Source: Paraflavisolibacter caeni (lineage in GTDB: Bacteria; Bacteroidota; Bacteroidia; Chitinophagales; Chitinophagaceae). From it: a stretch of 64,000 nucleotides of DNA. Each line of letters opens with the position of its first letter. Position 1 is the first letter of the stretch. Shown piece by piece: positions 44,773 to 53,087 of this stretch. A model generated the notes under the pieces. That model did no database searches. It was not told the DNA's origin and worked only from the letters and a program-made list of their open reading frames with translations. A program made the translations under genes and the position numbers. The stretch lies in NCBI RefSeq assembly GCF_025628885.1, contig NZ_JAOTIF010000020.1:62001-126000 (forward strand). The letters run 5' to 3'.

Positions 44773-45045
44773 ATGGCAACAATTCACCTCATCATAAAAG
44801 GTATAGTGCAGGGCGTTTTTTACCGCGCTACAGCAAGGGATGAAGCTGAAAAGTTAGGACTAACAGGATGGATTAAAAATACGCCCGAAGGTTATGTAGA
44901 GGCCGTTGTTAATGGCCGCCAGGATGATATTGACCGTTATATTGCCTGGTGTTGGAAAGGGCCTTCCAGGGCAAAGGTTGAATCTGTTGAAACTAAGGTC
45001 TTACAGGAAGAGCGATTTGATGGATTTCAGATTGTTAGGGGATAA
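44773..45045 (+). CDS. acyP: Acylphosphatase
   Basis: A 90-aa enzyme that hydrolyses acyl phosphates. The acylphosphatase signature GIVQGVFYRATARDEAEKLG contains the active-site Arg in FYR, and the second block GWIKNTPEGYVEAVV holds the catalytic Asn. Length is the family norm. It lies 18 bp after the MFS gene. Confidence 0.95.
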   Translation: MATIHLIIKGIVQGVFYRATARDEAEKLGLTGWIKNTPEGYVEAVVNGRQDDIDRYIAWCWKGPSRAKVESVETKVLQEERFDGFQIVRG

Positions 45046-45064
45046 TTGCCTGTATTGCATGCAT

Positions 45065-45259
45065 TCAGGCATCTTCACCATCTGTGATTTCACTACCTAC
45101 CTGTTCATTACTTTGTTCTTTTTCCTGATTGAAGCCGGTTTGTTGAACATTCTCGTTAGCCCTGGGGTTGGGATTAACAGCAATTTTTTGTTGTTCTGTT
45201 TGTTGCTGGTTGCGCTCGTTTTGATTTTGCTCTTCCGAGTATTGTTTTCTTTCGTTCAT
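45065..45259 (-). CDS. Small Gln/Asn/Glu-rich hydrophilic protein
   Basis: A 64-aa protein without hydrophobic segments, composed mostly of Gln, Asn and Glu (NERNQQQTEQQK), so it is probably disordered. A frame on the other strand is possible but reads as an artefact of this composition. It lies convergent to acyP and just past the 45273 gene on the same strand. Function unknown. Confidence 0.5.
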   Translation of the reverse strand: MNERKQYSEEQNQNERNQQQTEQQKIAVNPNPRANENVQQTGFNQEKEQSNEQVGSEITDGEDA

Positions 45260-45272
45260 AAATGTTGATTGA

Positions 45273-45533
45273 TTAAAATTGCAATTCCTTGTACAGGCCT
45301 TGCAGGTCGATTTTATCTAAGTAAGGCTGAAGACCATCAGTGGCTTGAAAGCTCCGGAAAAATGCTGATTTACCTGAAGATGTTATAAAGTAGACTTCCA
45401 CATAAAAAGAGCTTAATTGGTAAAGCATGATGTGGTAGGGTCCAAGTGTACGTTCATCAAGAAAACTGCCGCGTTTTAAAAGAAGCTTTTGCTGCTGGGC
45501 CTGGTTGAGGAGGTTGAATGATTGGAACGTCAT
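45273..45533 (-). CDS. Hypothetical protein
   Basis: An 86-aa soluble protein from the ATG at 45533 (MTFQSFNLLNQAQQQKLLLK). It has a short helix followed by strand-rich sequence (LGPYHIMLYQLSSFYVEVYF). I do not recognise it. The regular amphipathic pattern supports a real gene. It is 13 bp before the small Gln-rich gene on the same strand. Confidence 0.6.
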   Translation of the reverse strand: MTFQSFNLLNQAQQQKLLLKRGSFLDERTLGPYHIMLYQLSSFYVEVYFITSSGKSAFFRSFQATDGLQPYLDKIDLQGLYKELQF

Positions 45534-45764
45534 ATGTAAAAGCTTTGTTAACAATTTACGAACAATTCTGGTGCCACGGCTCAGATATGAAGAAAATATA
45601 GCATTTAAGCTGTGCTGTAGCCCTTATAAAGTCAATCTGAGGAAACTTATCCATAAAAATTCTAATCAATCACCCAGATATTCCATCTCAATTGCTATCA
45701 GCCTTATGAATGAGTAATACCTTGCCCAAAGCTTTTCATAATTATATTGCAGAAAACATTTTAA

Positions 45765-46886
45765 ATGAAACTTCGGTTCATCATTCCTTTTCTATTACTC
45801 TCCTTGAACAGTATGGCTCAATCGTTCCATTTATTTATTGGTACTTATACAGGTACCGGCAGTAAGGGTGTTTATGTTTACCGTTTTCATTCAGGAAATG
45901 GTGATGTAGAAGCGATCAGTAGTACAGATAGCCTTGATAATCCATCATACCTGGCTATAGCGCCAGGCGGTAAATATATTTATGCCGTAAATGAAGTAGA
46001 TGTCAGGGATACCGGGTTTATTTCGGCCTTTGCTTTTGATCCTGTTTCCGGAAAACTAACCTTCCTCAATCGTCAGCCAACCGGCGGCGTACATCCCTGT
46101 TATGTAGCTATAGATCAAACTGGCAAGTGGGTATTAGCCGGAAATTATACAGGCGGAAGTTTATCGCTTTTACCAGTTAATAATGATGGATCATTGTTAC
46201 CGCCCGGTCAGACCATTCAACATACGGGAAGTAGTGTGAATAAACAACGCCAGGAAAAGGCGCACGTTCATTCCACTGTATTTTCACCTGATGACAAATT
46301 TGTTTTTACCCCGGATTTAGGCATGGATAAGGTCATGATCTACAGGTTTGATCCTAAAGCAAAGGCGATGTTGAAACCAGCTGCACAACCCTTTGCGGCC
46401 AGTGTTGCCGGTAGCGGGCCAAGGCATTTTACATTTCATCCCAATAAGAAGTATGCATACCTGATTGAAGAAATGAGTGGTACTGTTGTGGCCTACGGTT
46501 ACAAGGATGGGAAATTAAGCTTTCTGCAGCGTATAGCTACGCACCCGGCAGATTATAAGGGTGCAATCGGCAGTGCCGACATCCATATTTCTCCTGACGG
46601 TAAGTTCTTGTATGCATCAAACCGTGGTGATGAAAATACAATCACCATTTTTTCAGTTGATGGGAAAACAGGAAAACTGCAGTTAAAAGGGTACCAATCT
46701 ACTTTAGGTAAAACGCCAAGGAACTTTATGATTGATCCGACAGGTCATTATTTATTAGTGGCCAACCAGGAAACGAATAATATTGTGATTTTTAAAAGAG
46801 ATCAGCAAACAGGCTTGCTTCAGCCTACTGGTAAGCAGATTGAAATTCCCAAACCAGTATGCCTGAAAATGTCTGCGATCAAATAA
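45765..46886 (+). CDS. Secreted lactonase-family beta-propeller protein (6-phosphogluconolactonase-like)
   Basis: A 373-aa protein with a signal peptide (MKLRFIIPFLLLSLNSMAQ). It is a seven-bladed YbhE/lactonase propeller: LFIGTYTGTGSKGVYVYRF, NPSYLAIAPGGKYIYAVNE, HVHSTVFSPDDKFVFTPDLG and GPRHFTFHPNKKYAYLIEE. Cytoplasmic relatives hydrolyse 6-phosphogluconolactone; because this one is exported, another lactone is more likely its substrate. It stands alone. Confidence 0.9.
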   Translation: MKLRFIIPFLLLSLNSMAQSFHLFIGTYTGTGSKGVYVYRFHSGNGDVEAISSTDSLDNPSYLAIAPGGKYIYAVNEVDVRDTGFISAFAFDPVSGKLTFLNRQPTGGVHPCYVAIDQTGKWVLAGNYTGGSLSLLPVNNDGSLLPPGQTIQHTGSSVNKQRQEKAHVHSTVFSPDDKFVFTPDLGMDKVMIYRFDPKAKAMLKPAAQPFAASVAGSGPRHFTFHPNKKYAYLIEEMSGTVVAYGYKDGKLSFLQRIATHPADYKGAIGSADIHISPDGKFLYASNRGDENTITIFSVDGKTGKLQLKGYQSTLGKTPRNFMIDPTGHYLLVANQETNNIVIFKRDQQTGLLQPTGKQIEIPKPVCLKMSAIK

Positions 46887-46942
46887 GGGGTTAAAATCCT
46901 TTTAATCCTTCAGAAAAATCGTGGTATTACAAGGTTATTCCT

Positions 46943-46950
46943 TACTTTTG
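46943..46950 (+). promoter_or_regulatory. -7 promoter element for rpmI-rplT
   Basis: TACTTTTG matches TAnnTTTG. Transcription from here would give an about 90-base leader before the rpmI ATG at 47049. Confidence 0.6.
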
Positions 46951-46954
46951 CACC

Positions 46955-47048
46955 CCGTTTACAAAACGGTTATTGCCTGAAGAGGCCCGAAAAGTTTCCA
47001 GCCTGAGCCGGAACGCCTCAAGGGTATCATCGAAATCGCATTAATAAA
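46955..47048 (+). promoter_or_regulatory. Structured leader of the L35-L20 operon (possible autoregulatory site)
   Basis: The leader has a GCCT-GAAG-AGGC hairpin and a GTTTCC...GGAAC pairing, and a later GCCTC can pair with the earlier GAGGC. In other bacteria L20 represses its own operon by binding leader RNA. The specific role here is inference. Confidence 0.35.
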
Positions 47049-47246
47049 ATGCCTAAGGTTAAAACTAACTCCAGTGCAAAAAAGCGTTTTAAAGTAACTG
47101 GAACAGGAAAAATCACTCACCAAAAGTCTTTCAAACGTCACATTCTGACTAAAAAATCTAAGAAACGGAAACGTGCTTTAGGAAAAGACGGCTTAGTAGC
47201 TAAAGCAAACTTAGACTTTGTTCAACGTCTATTGAGGCTGAAATAA
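47049..47246 (+). CDS. rpmI: 50S ribosomal protein L35
   Basis: A 65-aa basic protein with the L35 signature [20 protein letters not shown] and the [12 protein letters not shown] core. It binds 23S rRNA. It heads a two-gene unit with rplT, which begins 62 bp later. infC, the usual upstream neighbour, is not present; the operon has its own promoter here. Confidence 0.97.
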   Translation: MPKVKTNSSAKKRFKVTGTGKITHQKSFKRHILTKKSKKRKRALGKDGLVAKANLDFVQRLLRLK

Positions 47247-47308
47247 GCTAACATTTAAGTTGTTCTTAAAAACTAAATCGTAAACCGTAAATTTAAAATT
47301 ATTCAGAT

Positions 47309-47653
47309 ATGCCACGTTCCGTTAACGCTGTAGCTTCAAGAGCTCGCAGAAAAAGAATCTTAAAACAAGCCAAAGGCTTCTATGGCAAACGTAAAAATGT
47401 ATATACCGTTGCCAAAAACGTTGTAGAAAAAGGTATGACCTATAGCTATGTAGGTCGTAAATTAAAGAAAAGAGAATACCGCCAGTTGTGGATCGCCCGT
47501 ATCAATGCGGCTGTTCGCGAAGAGGGCTTAACGTACTCTCAGTTCATCAACCTGCTGAATAAAAAAGGAATCGGTCTTGACCGTAAAGTTCTGGCTGACC
47601 TGGCTATGAACAATCCTGAAACCTTCAAAGGTTTGATCGCCCAGGTAAAATAA
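47309..47653 (+). CDS. rplT: 50S ribosomal protein L20
   Basis: A 114-aa basic protein with the L20 pattern [32 protein letters not shown] and [12 protein letters not shown]. It binds 23S rRNA early in 50S assembly and is the usual repressor of this operon. A terminator follows within 30 bp. Confidence 0.98.
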   Translation: MPRSVNAVASRARRKRILKQAKGFYGKRKNVYTVAKNVVEKGMTYSYVGRKLKKREYRQLWIARINAAVREEGLTYSQFINLLNKKGIGLDRKVLADLAMNNPETFKGLIAQVK

Positions 47654-47676
47654 TGAACGCACTGTTCACAAGATAT

Positions 47677-47713
47677 AAAGCCACCTCAAAAATGTGAGGT
47701 GGCTTTCTTTTTT
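47677..47713 (+). terminator. Intrinsic terminator after rplT
   Basis: AAAGCCACCTCA and TGAGGTGGCTTT form a 12-bp stem with a 6-base loop, followed by a T-rich tract. Confidence 0.92.
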
Positions 47714-47729
47714 ATATATGTAGAACTTT

Positions 47730-47737
47730 TACTTTTG
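47730..47737 (+). promoter_or_regulatory. -7 promoter element
   Basis: TACTTTTG fits TAnnTTTG and lies 111 bases before the arginine-decarboxylase-like gene, after the rplT terminator. Confidence 0.5.
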
Positions 47738-47848
47738 TAAGTCTCAAAGGCGATTAGTAGTAGCTGTTATCAAAATAGAGCTGAAAGCTAATTGGCCATG
47801 GACCATACTCAATAAAAAATTGTTTACTGAACAACCCATTCAATTTCA

Positions 47849-49249
47849 ATGACGAATTCCTACTTCGGCCTCGTTGAGCAAACTTTCAATTTCCCACAGG
47901 AAGGTTTACAATTAAAAGATGGTTACCTGCAGTTTAATGGTCTTGATATAAAAGCGCTTATTGATAAATATGGTACGCCGATGAAGCTTACCTATTTGCC
48001 CAAAATAGGCATGCAGATCAATAAGGCAAAGCAAATGTTTGCAACAGCTTTCAAGAAGCACAAGTACGAAGGGACTTATAATTATTGTTATTGTACCAAA
48101 AGTTCTCATTTTTCTTTCGTTGTGGAAGAAGCTTTGAGGCATGACATACACCTGGAAACTTCCTTTGCTTATGACATAGAAATTATCAAGAAGCTGTATG
48201 AGAAAAGGAAGATAACAAAAGATATATTTATTATTTGTAATGGCTTCAAACAAAAAAGCTATACCCGCCGTATTGCTCAATTGATCAATGGGGGCTTTAA
48301 AAATGTGATTCCTGTTTTAGATAATAAGGAAGAGTTGCAGGCTTATCGCAAGTCAATCAAAGAACCATTTAAATTAGGGATCCGGGTAGCCGCAGAGGAG
48401 GAGCCTACCTTTCCTTTTTATACTTCACGATTGGGCATCAGGGCGAAGGATATCCTGGAGTTTTATGTCGACAATATTGAAGGTTATGAGGATAAGTTCC
48501 AGCTGAAAATGCTTCATATCTTTTTGAATAAAGGAATCAAGGATGATATTTACTACTGGTCAGAACTGAACAAGGTGATCAACCTTTATTGCCAGTTGAA
48601 AAAAATATGCCCTGAACTGGATTCAATTAATATTGGCGGAGGTTTCCCTATAAAGCATTCCCTGGCCTTTGAGTATGACTACCAATTCATGATCAATGAA
48701 ATTGTAAGTAACATTAAGGCTGCCTGCAAACGCAATAAGGTTCCCATGCCCAATATCTTCACAGAATTTGGAAGCTTTACAGTCGGGGAAAGCATGGCCC
48801 ATATTTATAGCGTGATTTCCCAGAAAACGCAGAACGAACGTGAGATATGGTACATGATCGACTCTTCGTTTATTACAACTTTGCCGGATACCTGGGGTAT
48901 TGGTGAAAAGTTTTTGATGTTACCTATTAATAAGTGGGACCAGGAGTACCAGCGGGTGGTTTTGGGTGGCATTACCTGCGACAGTCATGATTACTATGAT
49001 TCTGAAGAGCACATCAATGAGGTGTTTCTGCCTAAAGTTGTAGGTGATGAGCCTTTGTATGTGGGCTTCTTTCATACGGGGGCTTACCAGGACCAGATCA
49101 GCGGTTATGGCGGCATCAAGCACTGCCTCATACCTTCACCAAAACACATTATTGTAGAGCATGACAAGAATGGCAAACTGATTGACTGGGTGTATGCTAA
49201 GGAGCAGTCAGCGCAGAGTATGTTGAAAATTCTTGGATATATTAAGTAA
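47849..49249 (+). CDS. speA: Fold-III PLP decarboxylase, probably arginine decarboxylase
   Basis: A 466-aa alanine-racemase-fold PLP enzyme. The PLP Lys is in YNYCYCTKSSHF (near residue 81), the phosphate-binding Gly loop is SINIGGGFP, and the second-subunit catalytic Cys is in GGITCDSHD. Bacteroidota proteins of this size and pattern are usually called biosynthetic arginine decarboxylase, making agmatine for polyamines. They are shorter than the 630-aa E. coli SpeA. A carboxynorspermidine or diaminopimelate-type substrate cannot be fully excluded. It is followed by a bidirectional terminator. Confidence 0.78.
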   Translation: MTNSYFGLVEQTFNFPQEGLQLKDGYLQFNGLDIKALIDKYGTPMKLTYLPKIGMQINKAKQMFATAFKKHKYEGTYNYCYCTKSSHFSFVVEEALRHDIHLETSFAYDIEIIKKLYEKRKITKDIFIICNGFKQKSYTRRIAQLINGGFKNVIPVLDNKEELQAYRKSIKEPFKLGIRVAAEEEPTFPFYTSRLGIRAKDILEFYVDNIEGYEDKFQLKMLHIFLNKGIKDDIYYWSELNKVINLYCQLKKICPELDSINIGGGFPIKHSLAFEYDYQFMINEIVSNIKAACKRNKVPMPNIFTEFGSFTVGESMAHIYSVISQKTQNEREIWYMIDSSFITTLPDTWGIGEKFLMLPINKWDQEYQRVVLGGITCDSHDYYDSEEHINEVFLPKVVGDEPLYVGFFHTGAYQDQISGYGGIKHCLIPSPKHIIVEHDKNGKLIDWVYAKEQSAQSMLKILGYIK

Positions 49250-49251
49250 TG

Positions 49252-49280
49252 AAAAAGCCCCGATAATCCGGGGCTTTTTC
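49252..49280. terminator. Bidirectional terminator
   Basis: AAAAAGCCCCG and CGGGGCTTTTT pair around a short loop; A and T tracts flank both sides, so it can serve both the speA-like gene and the convergent lipoprotein gene. Confidence 0.92.
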
Positions 49281-49281
49281 A

Positions 49282-49710
49282 TTACTGTCTTTTACCACCT
49301 AAGACCTTGTCTTTGGCATCATCGAATTTTTGCCTGTTCTCTGATGGGCTTTGGCCTTTGGGTATTGATGGTCTTGTGCTCACTGAACCACTCCTGCCGC
49401 CTCTGTTATATTGTTCACTATTGCTGCTCCTGTTGTTATGACCTCGATTATAATTATAGGGATTATTATATACGCCATAAGGGCTATAACCGTAGCCATA
49501 ACCATTCGGACTTATTTGGTATAATTGACCGGTATATGGATCCCTTTCCAGCACAATCGTATTGCCGTAATAAGGATTTTCGTAATAAACGCGTCTGCCT
49601 GAAGGGTCATCCCCATATTCACCTGAAGCATCCCTCACGGTAGTACAGCTTGCCATCACAACCATCAATACAACAATTACCGCCATTGGTAATAATTTGA
49701 AATACTTCAT
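49282..49710 (-). CDS. Hypothetical Tyr/Gly/Asn-rich lipoprotein
   Basis: A 142-aa protein with a lipoprotein signal ending VVMASC near residue 22. The mature part is Tyr/Asn/Gly-rich (YGYGYSPYGVYNNPYNYN) and then Ser/Arg-rich, so largely disordered. It would be attached to the envelope. No family recognised. It is convergent with the speA-like gene. Confidence 0.7.
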   Translation of the reverse strand: MKYFKLLPMAVIVVLMVVMASCTTVRDASGEYGDDPSGRRVYYENPYYGNTIVLERDPYTGQLYQISPNGYGYGYSPYGVYNNPYNYNRGHNNRSSNSEQYNRGGRSGSVSTRPSIPKGQSPSENRQKFDDAKDKVLGGKRQ

Positions 49711-49773
49711 GATTTATTATTTTATTACTTTGAAGGACAAGAAGTTAGCCGGAAATCCTTAAAGAATTCTTAT

Positions 49774-50220
49774 ATGCGTAACCTTTTGTTGATCTTAACA
49801 CTTATGTACGTTAAAGCCAATGCCCAAACCGGGGAGGAGCAAGTAAAACAAGCTGTTTCCAACCTTTTTACAGGTATGCGGAATGCGGATACTAACCTAT
49901 TACGGTCGGTATTTGCACCAGGAGCTAGTTTACAGACAGTTTCTAAGAATAAGGAAGGGCAAACTGTCGTACGTTCCGAAAATATAGACGAGTTTATTTC
50001 GTTCACTGCCAAGCCTCACCAGGAGGTTTATGATGAAAGGATCAGCTTTGATGTGGTCAGGATTGATGGAGACCTGGCTACTGTGTGGACTCCTTATCAG
50101 TTTTATGTAGGAACCAAATTCAGCCATTGCGGAGTGAACTCTTTCCAGTTGGTGCGCTTAAAGGGGGTGTGGCAAATCCAGTATATCATTGATACAAGGC
50201 GAAAGGACAATTGCAACTGA
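49774..50220 (+). CDS. Secreted NTF2-like (SnoaL/DUF4440-type) protein
   Basis: A 148-aa protein with a short signal peptide (MRNLLLILTLMYVKANAQ). The rest is a cone-shaped NTF2-like fold: a helix with VKQAVSNLFTGMRNADTNLL, then FAPGASLQTV and strand pairs ending VWQIQYIIDTRR. Such domains occur as ligand-binding or isomerase-like proteins. No catalytic residues can be assigned. It is divergent from the lipoprotein gene and ends just before a terminator hairpin. Confidence 0.8.
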   Translation: MRNLLLILTLMYVKANAQTGEEQVKQAVSNLFTGMRNADTNLLRSVFAPGASLQTVSKNKEGQTVVRSENIDEFISFTAKPHQEVYDERISFDVVRIDGDLATVWTPYQFYVGTKFSHCGVNSFQLVRLKGVWQIQYIIDTRRKDNCN

Positions 50221-50240
50221 TCCATAAATAGGCAAATAAA

Positions 50241-50292
50241 AATCCGGAATTCAGAAGATCCTTATTTGAACTGGTTCTCTGAATTCCGGATT
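50241..50292. terminator. Terminator hairpin (15-bp perfect stem) between convergent genes
   Basis: AATCCGGAATTCAGA at 50241-50255 is fully complementary to 50278-50292, with a 22-base loop. It lies between the NTF2-like gene and the convergent 50311 gene. Confidence 0.7.
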
Positions 50293-50310
50293 CTATTTAA
50301 AGCTGTACAA

Positions 50311-51606
50311 TTAATTTGTTTTCAGCCTGTATTTTTTGTTTACTCTTGGACTGTTGAAGTAACGGTTCAGTTGTTCTTCAGTCATTTCATTGGTGAGTTC
50401 TATTGGTACATCGATAAGTTGTACTTGTGTCTGTTTTAAATCTTCCTTCAACTTGGTTGTTTTTTTGGTGATGTCCCAATCTTTATCTCCCAATAAAGTA
50501 TTGTCTCTCAGTAGATATTCAAGCCGTTTAATGGATGCACGGATGAGCGCTGCCTGGTTTTGATCAACCGTTTTGTTTGGCACAGAAGCTTCCCTGATGG
50601 GAACCATAGACAGACCAATACTAGGTAAGATCTTTCCTTTATTCTGGAGGTTTTTGTCAGCAGATGTCGTCAGAACAGTTCCCGTTAGTGAGGTTGAAGC
50701 TGCTGTAAGGTCAAAGGTCGTGCGCAGTCCCTTTGTTTTTCTTAGCTTTTTATCTAATTGTAAAAAGGTGTACTTTAATTGTAAAACGTAGCGCTGGACA
50801 TTTTTTGTTACCTGGTTATACTCTTCTTTGGCCAATGGGTAGTTGAGCGCGTCACGTACAATAATCCGTATTTGAGCAGTATCACGGTTTTGAAAACGCG
50901 TTGATCCAATAAAGTTTACCAATACAACTTTTTCCTTATTCGGATCAGTTTCCTTTACAAAATCATATTTGGGGGACCATTTAAACGAATCTCCGCATTT
51001 ATCAACCTCTGTAAAGTTCGGCAGATTCATATTGGGAAGCGTAAAGATGTTTTCAATAGGAAAACTTCCTGTTTCACATAATACCTTGAATTCGATGGTG
51101 TCTCCTTCCTCTACAGTAATGGTACCATTAACCAGGGGCTTAACTTTAGAAGGAATGATCTCTGTACTATAAAATACAATGGAGAAATTGGTATCGATCT
51201 TTTCTTTGGGATCTGAAAGATTTTGAACACCAATATTGACTTTATAATTCTGGTCGTATTTTAGTCTTCCTGAAAGGAAATAGGATTTGTCTGCTTTAAA
51301 GCTCAGTGTTCCATTGTCCTTATTGATCTTCAAGCCTACAGGAGAATTCTTCAAATACCAGAAATAGTTCTCTGGATTCTTATTGATCTGCAGCTGGTAG
51401 GAAAGTGCAGAATCCACATGAAGCGTGAAAAAAGGATTCAGGTTTATGATGCGCAAAGAAGAGTCCGGATGATAGATCTGCATGGAATCATTTTGCGGCT
51501 TGGTAGTGGAATCAGGGATATCCGTTGTCGGAGCTTGGATTTCCTGTGCAAATGCCCATGAAAATGTAAGACTCGTAATAAATGCTAAGTATATCTTTTT
51601 CAACAT
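50311..51606 (-). CDS. Hypothetical secreted Ig-like protein
   Basis: A 431-aa protein with a signal peptide ending SWAFAQ (about residue 20). Residues about 60-240 look like two cadherin/Ig-like strand-rich domains (INKDNGTLSFKADKSYFLSGRLKYD is within the first). The C-terminal third is helical with many Lys and Gln. Such proteins are common in Bacteroidota envelopes, but I recognise no exact family. It stands alone with the Hsp20 gene upstream on the same strand, separated by a terminator. Confidence 0.65.
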   Translation of the reverse strand: MLKKIYLAFITSLTFSWAFAQEIQAPTTDIPDSTTKPQNDSMQIYHPDSSLRIINLNPFFTLHVDSALSYQLQINKNPENYFWYLKNSPVGLKINKDNGTLSFKADKSYFLSGRLKYDQNYKVNIGVQNLSDPKEKIDTNFSIVFYSTEIIPSKVKPLVNGTITVEEGDTIEFKVLCETGSFPIENIFTLPNMNLPNFTEVDKCGDSFKWSPKYDFVKETDPNKEKVVLVNFIGSTRFQNRDTAQIRIIVRDALNYPLAKEEYNQVTKNVQRYVLQLKYTFLQLDKKLRKTKGLRTTFDLTAASTSLTGTVLTTSADKNLQNKGKILPSIGLSMVPIREASVPNKTVDQNQAALIRASIKRLEYLLRDNTLLGDKDWDITKKTTKLKEDLKQTQVQLIDVPIELTNEMTEEQLNRYFNSPRVNKKYRLKTN

Positions 51607-51724
51607 TTTATGGAGGTTCTTCTGGTTTGATGCGCAAATTAATAAATAAGAAGCATAGGTTTTAAATTGTTGTTGAGCTAAAGGGTTGAAAATTTCTTAA
51701 AGTTATTGCTCACCTGCTCATATT

Positions 51725-51756
51725 AAAAAATAACCCCATCGTGGAAACGACGGGGT
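51725..51756 (-). terminator. Intrinsic terminator after the Hsp20 gene
   Basis: On the minus strand ACCCCGTCGT and ACGATGGGGT form a stem with a short loop and one mismatch, followed by TATTTTTT. Confidence 0.85.
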
Positions 51757-51801
51757 ATAAACCAAAACCAACTGCTTATGAGAAAAATTATTGATTGTAT
51801 A

Positions 51802-52245
51802 TTATTGAACAGTGATCTGTTTCACAGGTTCTTTCACTTCCACTTTTTTAGGCAACTCTACTGTTAATACTCCATTCTTAAAATTAGCGCCGATCTTCTG
51901 GGTATCTATATTTTCATTAACGGTGAAAGTGCGTTTGAAGGTTTTAAACTCATATTCCTTCCTGATGTTTTTAACATTGTCTTTACCTTCTTCTGCTTTC
52001 CTTTCAGCTGAGATCGTCAACAAGTTCTTATCGAGGTCAATCTTAAATTCTTCTTTGTTAAAACCAGGGGCTATTACTTCCAATTGGTAACCAGTCTCAG
52101 ATTCAGTAATATTGACCGGGACAAATGGCCTGAAATTCTTTACTGTGTTTTCTTGTAGTAAAGACGGAATTCCGTAAAAAAAGTCGTCTATCAAATTGTT
52201 AAAAGATTTTTGTTGCGGGCGATTAAATGTTCTTACTAGAGTCAT
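51802..52245 (-). CDS. Small heat shock protein Hsp20/alpha-crystallin
   Basis: A 147-aa ATP-independent chaperone. The alpha-crystallin domain covers about residues 40-140: PVNITESETGYQLEVIAPG, FKIDLDKNLLTISAE, EYEFKTFKRTFTV and the signature GVLTVELPKK. The C-terminal V-x-Q end replaces the I-x-I motif. It would hold unfolding proteins under stress. It is a single gene, with its own terminator. Confidence 0.95.
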   Translation of the reverse strand: MTLVRTFNRPQQKSFNNLIDDFFYGIPSLLQENTVKNFRPFVPVNITESETGYQLEVIAPGFNKEEFKIDLDKNLLTISAERKAEEGKDNVKNIRKEYEFKTFKRTFTVNENIDTQKIGANFKNGVLTVELPKKVEVKEPVKQITVQ

Positions 52246-52416
52246 AACTTGTTTTATTTAAGGTTTTTTAATTTTTTAAACAACATCGGATAATTTTCAA
52301 ACGGTGTACCATAGCCTATTTCAGGTTTTTATACTGACTTTTTTTCATGTTTCATCATTAATTGCTGACAAAATGTTATAAATATGTGATGATATGGTAC
52401 TATAAAGACAGTTTCA

Positions 52417-52424
52417 TAACTTTG
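52417..52424 (+). promoter_or_regulatory. -7 promoter element
   Basis: TAACTTTG fits TAnnTTTG, 19 bases before the bacilliredoxin ATG. Confidence 0.55.
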
Positions 52425-52443
52425 CAATTCAAAAAAGATTTCT

Positions 52444-52860
52444 ATGTATCCAGCTGAAATAGTGCAACCCATGAAGGAAGAACTTACAGAGAATGGGTTT
52501 ACAGAGTTATTAAGTAAAGATGAAGTTGAAAATCAGCTCAACCAGAAAGGAACTACACTGGTAATGATCAACTCGGTTTGTGGTTGTTCAGCCGGTTCTG
52601 CCAGGCCAGCTGTGTTGATGGCTGTTGCTAATGCAAATAAGAAACCTGACTTTTTAACGACATCGTTTGCAGGTTTTGACGTTGAAGCAGTGCAAACACT
52701 TCGTCAGCACATGATGCCTTATCCTCCATCTTCTCCGGCTATCGCTTTGTTTAAGGATGGTGAATTGGTTCATTTCATTGAACGTCATCAAATTGAAGGA
52801 CGTCCGGCTCAGATGATTGCTCATAACCTGATCAGTGCTTTTGAGCAATTCTGCAACTAA
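52444..52860 (+). CDS. BrxA/BrxB-family bacilliredoxin
   Basis: A 138-aa thioredoxin-fold protein with the family's CGC motif (C46-G-C48 in NSVCGCSAGSARP). The start MYPAEIVQPMKEEL and the end (RPAQMIAHNLISAFEQFC) are standard. Bacilliredoxins remove bacillithiol or similar low-molecular-weight thiols from proteins; whether this organism makes bacillithiol cannot be told here. It has its own promoter. Confidence 0.93.
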   Translation: MYPAEIVQPMKEELTENGFTELLSKDEVENQLNQKGTTLVMINSVCGCSAGSARPAVLMAVANANKKPDFLTTSFAGFDVEAVQTLRQHMMPYPPSSPAIALFKDGELVHFIERHQIEGRPAQMIAHNLISAFEQFCN

Positions 52861-53087
52861 TATTTTACAGAAGGAATTGGGGTATTGGGACTGATGCATT
52901 TTGTGGAGGAATTTGGAGTTTATGTGTCATGAAAATCCTTCTCCCGATTCTCAATTCCTTCTTTTTCAATTTTTTATCAGGAATTTTTAATAGTTGTGTA
53001 ATAAATTTTTTAAACGGATCGTTTAAACTCCAGATTCCAATCCGATCGTTTTCGGAACCGGGTTTCCAAACTCTTCTTCCCTTATTT

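Noticed and set aside
45505-45717. 70-codon plus-strand open frame
   Set aside because: Antisense to the 45273-45533 gene for part of its length, with no family features; the gap 45534-45764 otherwise shows nothing.
52929-53087. Longer lgt start
   Set aside because: The added 53 residues are hydrophobic but unlike Lgt N-termini; MYPNLYYAF at 53088 fits the family.
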